From the NCBI RefSeq assembly GCF_030161875.1, contig NZ_BSVA01000001.1, positions 2,542,001-2,606,000 on the forward strand: a stretch of DNA of 64,000 nt, written 5' to 3'. The notes under the pieces were generated by a model. That model ran no database searches, had not been told where the DNA came from, and saw only the letters and a list, made by a program, of their open reading frames with translations. Below, piece by piece: positions 8,788 through 18,982 of the stretch; positions within the stretch are counted from its first letter, which is position 1, and each line of letters opens with the position of its first letter. A program made the position numbers and the translations under genes. The stretch comes from Homoserinibacter gongjuensis. GTDB taxonomy: Bacteria; Actinomycetota; Actinomycetes; Actinomycetales; Microbacteriaceae.

Positions 8788-8946
8788 ATGCTGAAGACGA
8801 GCGACATCGACCTGCGCGCGCTCCTGGACGAGCTCGAGGAGCCGCTCATCCACGTCGACGAGGTCGTCGACGCCATCGAGATCGTCGAGTCGGACGACGA
8901 CTTCGACGGGATCTGCACGCAGCACGAGAGCTGCCGCATCATCTAG
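8788..8946 (+). CDS. 52-residue acidic peptide with two C-terminal cysteines, unknown
   Basis: ATG 8788 is preceded by AAAGGAG (8774-8780) at ideal spacing, stronger than most sites nearby. The peptide begins MLKTSDIDLRALLDELEEPL, continues as an Asp/Glu/Val/Ile-rich helix-like stretch, and ends SDDDFDGICTQHESCRII. Acidic residues make up about a third of it; the only two Cys lie in the last 11 residues. It has no signal peptide or membrane segment. A leader-plus-Cys-tail layout recalls ribosomal peptide precursors, but no modifying enzyme is nearby. A small regulator or DUF3145 partner is equally possible. Its stop shares CTAG with the convergent fabF stop. Confidence 0.6.
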   Translation: MLKTSDIDLRALLDELEEPLIHVDEVVDAIEIVESDDDFDGICTQHESCRII

Positions 8947-10178
8947 ACCGAGCGGAACGCGATCACCGAGTTGTGGCCGCCGAACCCGAACGAGTTCGAG
9001 ATCGCGAGCTGTGCGCCATCTCCGAGCGCACGCGGCGAGGTCACGACATCCAGGGGGATCTCCGGGTCCTGTTCGGTGAGGTTGATCGTCGGCGGAGCCA
9101 GACGCTGCTGCACCGCGAGGATCGCGAAGATGGCCTCGAGCGCACCCGTGCCGCCGAGCAGGTGGCCCGTGGACGCCTTGGTAGCCGACACCGGGATGTC
9201 GTGCACGCGTTCGCCGAAGACCGCCAGCAGCGCCTTGTACTCGGCGATGTCGCCGACGGGCGTGCTCGTGGCGTGAGCGTTGATGTGGGTGACCTCGTCG
9301 GGAGAGGCGCCCGCCTGCAGGAGCGCGGCGCGCACCGCACGTGAGGCGCCCCAGCCCTCGGGGTCGGGCGCGGTGATGTGGTACGAGTCGCTCGTGACCC
9401 CACCGCCGGCGAGTTCGGCGTAGATCTTCGCGCCGCGCGCCTTCGCGTGCTCCTCGGTTTCGAGCACGATCGTCGCCGCGCCCTCGCCCATGACGAAGCC
9501 GTCACGGGTGCGGTCGTAGGGCCGCGACGCGGTCGCGGGGGAGTCGTTGCGCTTGGAGAGGGCCTGCATCGAGGAGAACGCGGCGATCGTGATGCCGTGG
9601 ATGGCGGACTCGGTTCCGCCCGCGATGACCACATCGGCATAGCCCTGCTGGAGGTGGTCGTAGGCGTTGGCGATGGCCTCGGTGCTGGAGGCGCACGCCG
9701 ACACATCGGTGCGCGCGAAGGCGCGAGCACCGAGGTGCATGCTGACGGCGGCGGCCGCGGCGTTGGGCATGAGCATCGGCACCGTCATGGGCAGCACGCG
9801 ACGCGGGCCCTTCTCCTTGAGGGTGTCCCACGCATCCAGCAGCGTCCAGAGGCCACCGATGCCGGTCGAGTACTCGACGCCGAGCCGTTCGGGGTCGATC
9901 TCGGGCGCACCGGCATCTGCCCACGCCTCACGCGACGCGATCAGGGCGAACTGGCTCATCGGGTCGAGTCGCTTGATCTCCTGGCGCTCGAGCACCTCAT
10001 CCGGGCGTACCTTCGCCTCGGCCGCGAAGGTCACCGGCAGCTCCAGTTCGCTCACCCAGCCGTGGGTGAGCGTGGCGGCGCCTGACTCGCCTGCGAGCAG
10101 AGCATTCCAGGTGTCGGGGGCGGTGCCGCCGAGCGGCGACGACGTGCCGATGCCCGTGACGACGATCTTCTTGGTCAT
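8943..10178 (-). CDS. fabF: 3-oxoacyl-[acyl-carrier-protein] synthase II (KasA/FabF type)
   Basis: A 411-residue thiolase-fold condensing enzyme that elongates acyl-ACP with malonyl-ACP. Catalytic Cys is in DVSACASSTEAI, the first His in NAHATSTPVGD, and the second His in GHLLGGTGALE, together with Lys in SATKASTGH. The end SNSFGFGGHNSVIAF is typical. It is the last gene of the fatty-acid operon, downstream of acpP across an 88-base gap holding a strong hairpin. The same order (fabD-acp-kas) is known in mycobacteria. Confidence 0.96.
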   Translation of the reverse strand: MTKKIVVTGIGTSSPLGGTAPDTWNALLAGESGAATLTHGWVSELELPVTFAAEAKVRPDEVLERQEIKRLDPMSQFALIASREAWADAGAPEIDPERLGVEYSTGIGGLWTLLDAWDTLKEKGPRRVLPMTVPMLMPNAAAAAVSMHLGARAFARTDVSACASSTEAIANAYDHLQQGYADVVIAGGTESAIHGITIAAFSSMQALSKRNDSPATASRPYDRTRDGFVMGEGAATIVLETEEHAKARGAKIYAELAGGGVTSDSYHITAPDPEGWGASRAVRAALLQAGASPDEVTHINAHATSTPVGDIAEYKALLAVFGERVHDIPVSATKASTGHLLGGTGALEAIFAILAVQQRLAPPTINLTEQDPEIPLDVVTSPRALGDGAQLAISNSFGFGGHNSVIAFRSV

Positions 10179-10230
10179 TCGAATACTCCGAGGGATGGTG
10201 AATGGATGCCGAAAGCCGGCGGGACGCGAA

Positions 10231-10259
10231 CGGGCGGAGGCTACCGGCGCCTCCGCCCG
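10231..10259 (-). terminator. GC-rich hairpin between acpP and fabF
   Basis: A perfect 11-bp inverted repeat (CGGGCGGAGGC at 10231-10241, GCCTCCGCCCG at 10249-10259) with a 7-base loop lies 7 bases past the acpP stop. There is no T tract. It may attenuate or process the transcript so that acpP is made in excess over fabF, or stabilise an acpP 3' end. Confidence 0.55.
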
Positions 10260-10266
10260 CTATCGC

Positions 10267-10515
10267 TCAGTTCTGCGCGTTGACGATGTAGGTGACGGCG
10301 TCGCCGACGGTCTTGAGGTTCTTGACCTCTTCGTCGGGGATCTTCACGTCGAACTTCTCCTCGGCGTTCACGACGATGGTCATCATCGAGATCGAGTCGA
10401 TGTCGAGGTCGTCGGTGAAGGACTTGTCGAGCTCGACGGTGTCCGCCGCGATACCGGTCTCATCGTTGATGAGCTCGGCCAGGCCGGCGAGGACTTCTTC
10501 GGTGGACAGTGCCAT
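10267..10515 (-). CDS. acpP: Acyl carrier protein
   Basis: An 82-residue acidic four-helix protein with the phosphopantetheine site DLDIDSISMMTI (modified Ser in D-S-I). This is DSI rather than the commoner DSL, as is usual in many actinobacterial ACPs. It carries the growing acyl chain between FabD, FabH and FabF in the cytosol. It sits between fabH and fabF, and the preceding gap of 41 bases holds its ribosome-binding site (TAGGAG). Confidence 0.96.
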   Translation of the reverse strand: MALSTEEVLAGLAELINDETGIAADTVELDKSFTDDLDIDSISMMTIVVNAEEKFDVKIPDEEVKNLKTVGDAVTYIVNAQN

Positions 10516-10556
10516 TTCGTTTTTCTCCTAGGGGTGTCGAGTGACCGGGGACAAGT

Positions 10557-11557
10557 TTAGGGGAGGCGCACGACCTGAGCTCCGAAGACGAGGCCCGCGC
10601 CGAAGCCGATCTGCAGAGCGAGTCCGCCGGACAGCTCGGGATTCTCCTCGAGCAGACGGTGGGTCGCGAGCGGGATCGACGCGGCGGAGGTGTTGCCGGT
10701 GGTCTCGATGTCACGGGCGATCGCGACGTGCTCGGGCAGCTTGAGCTGCTTGGCGAGCTCGTCGATGATGCGCATGTTGGCCTGGTGCGGGATGAAGGCC
10801 GCGAGGTCGTCGGCGCTCACGCCCGCCTCCTCGAGTGTCTGACGGGCGACCTTGGCCATCTCCCAGACGGCCCAGCGGAACACGGTCTGCCCGTCCTGGC
10901 GCATCGTGGGCCACGGCTTCACCTTGTCGAGGTACTCCTCGAACGTCGCGTTCATGCCCACGGCATCCCACTTCGAGCCATCGGAGCCCCACACCGTCTT
11001 CGAGACACCCGGCTCGTCGGAGGGTCCGAGCAGGGCAGCCCCCGCCCCATCGCCGAGCAGGAACGAGATCGAACGGTCTTCCGGGTGCACGTACTGCGAG
11101 AGCTTCTCGGCGCCGACGACGATCACGTACTCGGCCGCTCCCGCACGGATGAGGGCGTCGGCCTGAGCGATCCCGTAGGTGTAGCCGGCGCATGCGGCGC
11201 TGATGTCGTAGGCGGCTGCGGGGCTCACCCCGATGCGCTCGGCGAGGAGCGTCGACATCGACGGTGTGACCGCGACGTTGCTGATGGTCGAGACGAGCAC
11301 GGCCCCGACGCGCGAGGGGTCGATGCCCGAGGTCTCGAGCGCCTCGCGGGCGGCCGTCTCGGCGAGGTCGATCGCGTTGAGACCCTTGGATGCGCGCTTG
11401 CGCGTGATGATGCCGGTGCGCTGGCGGATCCACTCGTCGCTCGAGTTGATGGGGCCCACGAGGTCGTCATTGGGCACCACGAGGTCACCGCGGGCGGCGC
11501 CGAGCGAGATGATGCGGCTGCCGGGGATCCCGCTGCCTGCTTGAGGTGGATGGTCAC
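10557..11557 (-). CDS. fabH: 3-oxoacyl-[acyl-carrier-protein] synthase III (frameshift near 11530)
   Basis: FabH starts chain synthesis by joining acetyl-CoA (or branched acyl-CoA) to malonyl-ACP. Active-site Cys is in DISAACAGYTYG, His in FIPHQANMRI, and Asn in TTGNTSAAS. GTG 11557 overlaps the fabD stop by 4 bp. The first ten codons (MTIHLKQAAG) are in a different frame from the rest; one extra base in the CCC run 11529-11531 (plus-strand sense) joins them into AAGIPGSRIISLGAARGD. Total length would be 333 residues, normal for FabH. Confidence 0.93.
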
Positions 11558-12481
11558 GCGGCGGTCTCCTGATCGATGAGGGCGTGGGCTGCGGGGATGT
11601 CGTCGGGCGTCTTGACGGCGACCGTCGGCAGCCCCTTGAGGGCGCGCTTGGCGAGTCCGACGAGAGCACCCGCGGGAGAGAGTTCGATGAGGCCGGTGAC
11701 ACCGGCCGAGCTGAAGGACTCCATGACGCGGTCCCACCGCACGGGGAAGCGATCTGGCCCACGAGCAGGTCGAGGAAGCGCGCGCCGTCGTCGACGGTCG
11801 AGCCGTCGCGGTTGGTCCAGATCCGCAGCGTCGGAGCGGCGGTCGCCATGCCGGATGCGACCTCGCGCATGGTGTCGACGGCGGGCTCCATGAAGCGCGT
11901 GTGGAAGGCGCCCGCGACCTGCAGCGGGATCACCCGCGCACCCGCGGGCGGGTTGGCCTGAAGCGTGGCCAGGGCGTGCAACTCGCCCGCGACGACGATC
12001 TGACCTCCGCCGTTCATGTTCGCGGGCGACAGACCGAGGGGCTCGAGCGCCGTGAGGAGGTCGTCCTCATGAGCGCCGATGACGGCGCTCATGCCGGTCT
12101 CGGTGCGCGCAGCAGCATCCGCCATCGCCCGGCCACGGGCCGCGACGAAACGCATCGCGTCGGCTTCACCCAGGATGCCGGCGCCTGCGGCTGCGGCCAC
12201 CTCGCCGACCGAGTGCCCTGCGATGCCGGCGATCCTGTCGCGGCGCCCTCCGTCGAGCACGGCGGCGAGGAGATGAGCGAGGCGCCGACGATGAGCGGCT
12301 GCGCCACCGCGGTGTCGCGGATGGTGTCGGCATCCGACGCGGTTCCGTGGCGACCCAAGTCGACACCCGCGGCGTCGGAGAGCTCCTCGAGATGCGTCGC
12401 GAAACGCGACTCGGCGAGCCAGGGGTCGAGGAATCCGGGTGTTTGCGAGCCCTGCCCGGGCGCGACGATCACGACAGTCAC
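11554..12481 (-). CDS. fabD: Malonyl-CoA:ACP transacylase (two frameshifts)
   Basis: FabD loads malonyl onto ACP. The N-terminal frame gives VIVAPGQGSQTPGFLDPWL. The middle frame gives the nucleophile elbow AGHSVGEVAAAAGAG (Ser) and the catalytic His region VAGAFHTRFMEPA. The C-terminal frame gives VRWDRVMESFSSAGVTGLIEL. The frames join if one base is added at about 12269-12270 (LISLAAVLDGG) and one at the GGGG run 11743-11746 (ASPVRWD). Corrected length is about 309 residues, normal. It is the first fab gene after pucR; the 198-base gap upstream shows no gene and is the likely operon promoter region. Confidence 0.92.
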
Positions 12482-12679
12482 CCGTCCATCCTGCCAAGCT
12501 CACGGCCCACGGGTGGCATACACGGCACGAGAAATCCGGGCAGACGTTGGCGGACCACCACAACGCGCGGGTTCACACCGCGAGCAGCACCTCACGGTGC
12601 CTGGCCCGCGCATCGGCGATCCGCACGGATTCTCTCGAGCTGCGGTCATCGCGCCGTGACGCAACCGAGGAGGAGCGGA

Positions 12680-13857
12680 CTACTCGGCCTTCTTGCCGGT
12701 GTCGGCGATCGAGCCGATGATGAGCGCCGTCTGCAGGATGAGGGCCTCGCGGGCTCCCGTCGCATCCCAGCCGATGATCTCGCTGATGCGCTTGAGGCGG
12801 TAGCGCACGGTGTTGGCGTGCACGAAGAGCTCGCGAGCCGTCGCCTCGAGTGAACGGCCGTTGTCGAGGTAGGCCCACAGCGTCTGCAGGAGTTCGTTCG
12901 AATGGGCCTTGAGCGGCTCGTAGATGCGCGCGATGAGTGTCGCGCGGGCGAGCGGATCGCCGGCGAGAGCGCGCTCGGGAAGCAGATCGTCGGCCAGCAC
13001 GGGGCGAGGTGCGTTGCGCCACGACCGGGCGACGGCGAAGCCCGCCAGCGCCGCCCGCGCACTGCGCGCCGCGTCCACGAGCGACGGAACCTCGTGGCCG
13101 AGCACGAGGTGACCCGTTCCGAACCCGGACTCCAGCTGACGCGCGATCTCGATGAAGCTGAGCGCCGCGCGCGGCTCCTCGTCGTCCTTCGGGTCGACGC
13201 GGCCGATCACGAGCACGAGGCGGCTTCCTGCACGCCGATGAGCACATCCGCATCGAGGTGACGCGCGGTGCGCCGCAGCTGGTCGACGTCGAGCATGCGC
13301 GGGGCGGTGCCGACGAGCACGGCGACCGCGCCGTGGCCGTTCCACCCGAGCGCGGCGACGCGGCTCGGCAGTTCGCTGTCGTACTCGCCCGTCAGAATGG
13401 AGTCCACGACGAGCGCTTCCAAGCGCGCATCCCACAGGCCGCGGGCTTCGGCGGCGCGCGCGTAGACATCCGCTGCCGCGAACGCGATCTCGCGCGAGTA
13501 CAGGAGGATCGCCTCGCGCAACTCGTCGCTCGAGCTCGTGACCCGCTCCTCCACGACCTCGACCGTCACCCGGATGAGTTGCAGCGTCTGCTGCAGGCTC
13601 ACCGAGCGCAGCAGCTCGCGCGGGGCAGCCCCGAACACGTCTGCCGCGATCCACGGTGTCGAGCTCGGGTCGTCGTACCAGGAGATGAACGAGGTGATGC
13701 CGGCCTGCGCGACCAGTCCGACGGCGCTGCGCCGCCCCGGCGGCATCTCGCGATACCAGGGGAGCGTGTCGTCGAGACGCTTGAGCGTGGTGGTCGACAA
13801 CTCGCCTGACAGCGTGCGCAGCCAGGCGAGCGTCTGCGCCTTCGTCCTCTCGGGCAC
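12680..13857 (-). CDS. PucR-family helix-turn-helix regulator of the fab operon (frameshift near 13227)
   Basis: About 392 residues after correction. The C-terminal domain is a PucR-type HTH: LLQTLWAYLDNGRSLEATARELFVHANTVRYRLKRISEIIGWD. The N-terminal half has the GGDEF-like regulatory fold of this family (GAVAVLVGTAPRMLDVDQL). One missing base near 13227-13228 separates LIGVQ from GSRLVLVIGRVDPKD. Position between aceE and fabD matches the fatty-acid biosynthesis activator FasR known in actinobacteria, which senses long-chain acyl-CoA; regulation of fabD onward is inferred from that. It starts 13 bases after the aceE stop. Confidence 0.9.
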
Positions 13858-13870
13858 GGGCGGCGGCGGC

Positions 13871-16592
13871 TTAGCTCTCGCCGCCCGCCGTGCCGGTGGT
13901 GCCCGCGGTCACGTCGTGCAGCTTGTACTTGTCGATCGCCTGCAGCACGTAGGCCGGGTCGACCTGGCCACGGCGAGCGAGCGACTGGAGCGTGCGCACC
14001 ACGATCGACGGGCCGTCGATCTTGAAGAAGCGCCGCGCCGCGGCACGGGTGTCGCTGAAGCCGAAGCCGTCGGCTCCGAGCGTCGCGAACTCGCCGGGCA
14101 CCCAGGCACGGATCTGGTCGGGAACGGCGTGCATGTAGTCGCTCACCGCCACGAACGGCCCCTCCGACCCGCTGAGCTTCTGCCACACGTACGGAACCTG
14201 TGGCTGCTTGGTGGGGTTGAGGAAGTTGTGCTCGTCGGCGGCGAGGCCGTCGCGGCGCAGCTCGTTCCACGAGGTGACGCTCCAGACATCCGCGGCGACA
14301 CCCCAGTCCTTGGCGAGCAGTTCCTGCGCCTCAAGCGCCCACGGCACCGCGACGCCGGATGCGAGCAGCTGCGCCTTGGGACCGCCGATGGTGGCGTCCT
14401 TGAGCTTGTAGATGCCGCGCAACAGTCCGTCGACATCGAGGCCCTCCGGCTCGGCGGGCTGAACGTGGGGCTCGTTGTAGACGGTCAGGTAGTACATGAC
14501 GTTCGGGTCAGGGTGCTGACCGCCGTACATGCGCTCGAGGCCGGCCCGCACGATGTGTCCGAGCTCGTAGCCGTAGGCCGGGTCGTAGGCCACAACCGCG
14601 GGGTTGGTCGACGCCAGCAGCGGCGAGTGGCCGTCGGCGTGCTGGAGGCCCTCTCCGGTCAGCGTCGTGCGGCCCGCTGTCGCCCCGACGATGAAGCCGC
14701 GCGCCATCTGGTCGCCCGCCGCCCACATCCCGTCACCGGTGCGCTGGAAGCCGAACATCGAGTAGAACACGTACACCGGGATGAGCGGTTCACCGTGAGT
14801 GGAGTACGAGGTGCCGGCCGCGGTGAACGCCGCGAACGCGCCCGCCTCGTTGATGCCGACGTGGACGATCTGCCCCTTCTCGCTCTCCTTGTAGGCGAGG
14901 AGGAGTTCCCGGTCGACCGAGGTGTAGTGCTGCCCGTTCGGGTTGTAGATCTTGGCCGTCGGGAAGTACGCATCCATACCGAAGGTGCGCGCCTCATCCG
15001 GGATGATCGGCACGATGCGCTCACCGAGGCCCGGGGTGCGCAGGAGATCCTTCAGCAGTCGCGCGAACGCCATGGTCGTGGCGATCTCCTGCTTGCCGGA
15101 GCCGCGCTTGACGACGTCGTAGGCCGAGGCCTCGGGCAGGTTGAGGTCGACGTACTTGGTGCGACGCTCGGGCAGGTAGCCGCCGAGCTCCCGGCGGCGC
15201 TCCTGCAGGTACTGGATCGCCGGGTCGTTCTCGCCCGGGTGGTAGAACGGCGGCAGGTACGGGTTCTCCTCGAGCTGGGCATCCGTGATCGGGATGCGCA
15301 GCTCGTCGCGGAACTGCTTGAGGTTGTCGAGCGTGAGCTTCTTCATCTGGTGGGTCGCGTTGCGGCCCTCGAAGCTCTTGCCGAGGCCGTAGCCCTTGAT
15401 CGTCTTCGCGAGGATGACGGTCGGCTGGCCGGTGTGCTCGACCGCGGCCTTGAACGCCGCGTAGATCTTGCGATAGTCGTGGCCGCCGCGCTTGAGGTTC
15501 CAGATCTGCTCGTCCGAGAAGCCCTCGACGAGCTTGAGAGCCTCGGGGTCGCGACCGAAGAAGTTCTCGCGCACGTAGGCGCCGTCCTCGGCCTTGTAGG
15601 TCTGGTAGTCACCGTCGGGCGTCTCGTTCATGACGCGTACGAGGGCGCCGTTGTCACGGGCGAGCAGGTCATCCCACTCGCGGCCCCAGATCACCTTGAT
15701 GACGTTCCAGCCGGCACCGCGGAAGAAGCTCTCGAGCTCCTGGATGATCTTGCCGTTACCGCGCACCGGGCCGTCGAGTCGCTGCAGGTTGCAGTTGATG
15801 ACGAAGGTCAGGTTGTCGAGCTTCTCGTTCGTGGCCCACTGCAGCGCGCCGCGGCTCTCGACCTCATCCATCTCGCCGTCGCCGAGGAAGGCCCAGACGT
15901 GGCTTTCGCTGCGGTCGACGATGCCGCGGTTGGTGAGGTACTTGTTGTTCTGTGCCTGCCAGATCGCGTTGAGGGGTCCGAGGCCCATCGACACGGTCGG
16001 GAACTGCCAGAACTCCGGCATGAGACGCGGATGCGGGTACGAGCTCAGCGCGTGCGGGGCACGCGACTTCTCCTGACGGAAGCCGTCGAGGTCCTGCTCG
16101 CTGAGGCGCCCCTCGAGGTACGCGCGCGTACATGCCGGGGGAGGCGTGCCCCTGATAGAAGATCTGGTCGCCACCGGACGGGTGGTCCTGGCCGCGGAAG
16201 AACCAGTTGTGGCCGACCTCGTAGAGCGACGCACTCGACGCGTAGGTCGAGATGTGACCGCCCACGGCGATGTCGGGCCGCTGGGCCCGGTGCACCGTGA
16301 TCGCCGCGTTCCAGCGGATCCAGCGGCGGTACTGGCGCTCGAGCTCCTCGTCACCGGGGAAGGCGGGTTCGTTCTCCGGGGCGATCGTGTTGATGTAGTC
16401 GGTGGTCGGCACCATGGGCACACCCAGGTGCAGATCCTTCGACCGCTTGAGCAGGTTCAGCATGATCTCTCGACCGCGCTGGTGTCCCTTGTCTGCGACG
16501 AGCGCGTCGAGGGACTCCTGCCACTCGGCGGTCTCCTCCGGGTCCTGGTCGGCGTTGTTCACCGAGTACGGATCCTGGTCGTTCACCGTCAC
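13871..16592 (-). CDS. aceE: Pyruvate dehydrogenase E1 component (frameshift near 16125)
   Basis: A homodimeric-type E1 of about 908 residues that decarboxylates pyruvate on thiamine diphosphate and passes acetyl to a lipoyl-E2. The ThDP motif is seen as [12 protein letters not shown] with [15 protein letters not shown]. The N-terminal region has [25 protein letters not shown]. Start GTG 16592 follows AAGAGG. The frame breaks in the alternating CG tract 16119-16130; restoring one CG pair gives [16 protein letters not shown]. No E2 gene adjoins it; SucB (47240-48820) may serve. It heads the aceE-pucR-fab operon, linking acetyl-CoA supply to fatty-acid synthesis. Confidence 0.95.
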
Positions 16593-16713
16593 GCTTGACC
16601 TCTTCCTGATCGTGTCGTGGCCATCGTCCAGTCTAGGCCCGCAGCGGTGTCCACTTCCCGCACCCGCGACGCGTCCCGGCGCGTTGACGGATCGCGGCGT
16701 ATGATCGCTGCTC

Positions 16714-17187
16714 GTGGCTCTCGAGAACGACACGCAGGCTCCGGACTTCGACCTGCCGAATCAGTACGGCGAGCACATCCGCCTGAGCGACTTCCGCGGG
16801 CGGAAGCCCGTGGCGCTCGTCTTCTTCCCCCTCGCCTTCTCCAGCACATGCACGGGCGAGCTGTGCGCACTGCGCGACAACCTCGCGCTCTTCAAGGAGC
16901 ACGGCGTCGAGCTCATCGGCATCTCGGTCGACTCGAAGGCGACCCTTCGTGCCTGGGCCGAGCAGGAGGGCTACGACTTCACGCTGCTCGCCGACTTCTG
17001 GCCGCACGGCGCGGTCGCCAAGGAGTACGGCGTGTTCCTCGAGCAGAAGGGCTTCGCGAACCGCGCGACCTTCGTGATCGACACCAAGGGCATCATCCGG
17101 GCGTCGTTCATCACGGCCCCCGGCCAGGCGCGCTCGGTGGAGGAGTACCGCGCGGCGCTCGACGAGGTGCTCCCGGTCTCGGTCTGA
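16714..17187 (+). CDS. Peroxiredoxin (AhpE/BCP type)
   Basis: A 157-residue thioredoxin-fold peroxidase. The peroxidatic Cys lies in [16 protein letters not shown] near residue 48, with a second Cys five residues later as in atypical BCP/PrxQ enzymes; actinobacterial AhpE also has this spacing. [17 protein letters not shown] and [17 protein letters not shown] are normal for the family. It reduces hydroperoxides using mycothiol/mycoredoxin or thioredoxin. GTG 16714 is the start; it diverges from aceE. Confidence 0.92.
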   Translation: MALENDTQAPDFDLPNQYGEHIRLSDFRGRKPVALVFFPLAFSSTCTGELCALRDNLALFKEHGVELIGISVDSKATLRAWAEQEGYDFTLLADFWPHGAVAKEYGVFLEQKGFANRATFVIDTKGIIRASFITAPGQARSVEEYRAALDEVLPVSV

Positions 17188-17214
17188 TGCCGATCGGGCG
17201 CGCCCGGCCGTGAG

Positions 17215-17840
17215 TCATGCCGGCGAGGCGCGTTCTTCGAGCACGGATGCGACGTCGGCGATGGCGAGTTCGACGCGACCGTAGACCCGCGGGTTGAGCA
17301 GCACGGTGCCATCGAAGTCTCCCGACGAGGCGAAGACCGCCACGGGCAGGGTCATCGCCTGGAAGAACCCGAAGAGCGGTCGGAGCACGTGCTCGAGCAC
17401 GAGCGCGTGGTGGTCGCCGCCCCCGGTCGCGAGCAGGAGCACGGGCGTGTTCGCGAGGGCGTACTGATCCACGAGATCGAAGAAGTGCTTGAACATGCCG
17501 GTGTAGGAGCCGCGGAAGACGGGCGTGGCGGCGATCACCAGATCCGCGTTCTCGACATCCCGCAGCGCCGTCTCGACGCTGGGCTCGATACCCTCCCGAT
17601 CGAGCGCGCCGGTGAAGCCCGCACCGAGACGGTAGACGTCGACGCGCGTGTCGGCGACCCGGATGCCGCGCCGTCCGAGCACGTCACGCAGGGTCTGGAG
17701 TGCGACATCCGCGAGCCCCATCGTCTTGGACTTCTCACTCGGGCTTCCGTTGACGACCGCGACGCGCAGGGTGCGGGTCGGGGAGTCTCGGATGCCGGCT
17801 CACGTGTGCCGGCGGAGTCGCGTACGACGGTGTCGGTCAT
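17215..17840 (-). CDS. NADPH-dependent FMN reductase (frameshift near 17780)
   Basis: A flavodoxin-fold reductase of about 208 residues. The FMN phosphate loop is VNGSPSEKSKTMGLA; the second flavin loop is ATPVFRGSYTGMFKHFFDLV, and VLLLATGGGDHHALV follows. The frame breaks at GGGG 17780-17783; one extra base joins MTDTVVRDSAGTREPAS to PPTRTLRVAVVNG. It overlaps the upstream monooxygenase by ATGA, so it most likely feeds reduced FMN to that enzyme. This reductase/LLM pairing is common in actinobacteria. Confidence 0.9.
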
Positions 17841-18925
17841 GCTGCGCTCTGGGAGAGGGCAGCCACTTCCCGACGCACGACGGGAGCCACCTCGGTGCCG
17901 AGCAGTTCGATGGCGGCCAGCACATCCGCCTGGGGCATGCCTCCGAACCCGATCTGGATGAGCGCGCGATCGAGCCCGTAGAACTCGTGGTAGTCCATGA
18001 GCTTGTCGATCACCTCCTGCGTGCTGCCGACCAGGAGACCGGCCGCGGGAGAGCTCTGTGCGTCGAACGCCTGACGGGGCAGATCGAAGCCCTGCCCACG
18101 TTGGTGGTTGTTGTCGCGCATGCCGCGCGCGAAGTACGGGTACATGGTGTCGCGCGCGGCCTGGCTCGTGCGCGCGATGTAGCCGTGCACGTTGATGCTC
18201 GTGCGCAGGGTCGCCGGGTCGTGTCCCGCCTGCTCGGCAGCCGTGCGATACAGCTCGACGGTCTGCTCGTGCAGGGTGAGCGGCCCGAGCAGCAGGGCCA
18301 TGGCCATCGGCAGACCGAGGCGTCCCGTGCTGACCGCCGAGGCCGCCGAACCTCCGACCGCGACCCAGACCGGCAGCTCCTCCTGCACGGCACGGGGTCC
18401 GACGTCCGCCTGCTCGAGAGCGGGTCGCAGCCGTCCCGACCAGGAGATCGGGTTCTGGGCGCGGATTGCGAGGAGGAGGTCGAGCTTCTCGCGGAACAGG
18501 TCGGCGTAGTCGGCGAGGTCGTAGCCGAAGAGCGGGAAGGACTCGACGTACGAGCCGCGACCCGCGATGATCTCGGCCCGGCCGTTCGAGAGCTGGTCGA
18601 GTGTCGCGAATTGCTCCCACACCCGCACCGGGTCGTCCGAGCTGAGCACCGTGACCGAGCTCGTCAGCCGGATCCTCTCGGTCGCGGCGGCTGCGGCGGC
18701 GAGCACGACGGCCGGAGCGGAGCCGACGAAGTCGGTGCGGTGGTGCTCGCCGATCGCGAAGAGATCGAGGCCGGCCTGGTCGGCGACGCGTGCCTGCTCG
18801 ATGGTCTCTCGTGCGCGCTGCTGCGCCGTCGGCATGGCGCCCGTGAGCGGGTCCTGCGTGAGCTCGACGAAGCTCATGTGCCCCAGTTCGAAGCTGGGAC
18901 GGCTGGGGGTGGTGATCTCGGTCAT
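17837..18925 (-). CDS. LLM-class flavin-dependent monooxygenase
   Basis: A 362-residue bacterial-luciferase-like TIM barrel. It shows FAIGEHHRTDFVGSAPAVVLAAAAAAT, TSSVTVLSSDDPVRVWEQFATLDQLS and NGRAEIIAGRGSY, all diagnostic of the family, and VWVAVGGSAASA in the C-terminal half. Such enzymes use FMNH2 and O2 from a partner reductase, here the overlapping downstream gene. The substrate is unknown. A palindromic operator and a divergent MarR gene lie just upstream, so induction by a small aromatic or an electrophile is plausible. Confidence 0.92.
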   Translation of the reverse strand: MTEITTPSRPSFELGHMSFVELTQDPLTGAMPTAQQRARETIEQARVADQAGLDLFAIGEHHRTDFVGSAPAVVLAAAAAATERIRLTSSVTVLSSDDPVRVWEQFATLDQLSNGRAEIIAGRGSYVESFPLFGYDLADYADLFREKLDLLLAIRAQNPISWSGRLRPALEQADVGPRAVQEELPVWVAVGGSAASAVSTGRLGLPMAMALLLGPLTLHEQTVELYRTAAEQAGHDPATLRTSINVHGYIARTSQAARDTMYPYFARGMRDNNHQRGQGFDLPRQAFDAQSSPAAGLLVGSTQEVIDKLMDYHEFYGLDRALIQIGFGGMPQADVLAAIELLGTEVAPVVRREVAALSQSAA

Positions 18926-18982
18926 CGCTGTGCTCTCCTTCTGGGCCCGCGGAGGAGTGTGCGGGTCCGGGGGCTATAACAC

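Noticed and set aside
8270..8946. RiPP or lanthipeptide gene cluster
   Set aside because: The small peptide has a suggestive layout, but no LanB/C/M, radical SAM, YcaO, protease or transporter gene is adjacent.
16119..16130. Programmed frameshift in aceE at the CG repeat
   Set aside because: No slippery heptamer or downstream pseudoknot is evident; loss of one CG unit restores the normal protein.
13538..16300. Open antisense frame of 920 codons opposite aceE and the regulator gene
   Set aside because: A codon-bias shadow in GC-rich DNA: low-complexity Arg/Val/Leu text, no domain, and fully covered by well-supported genes on the other strand.
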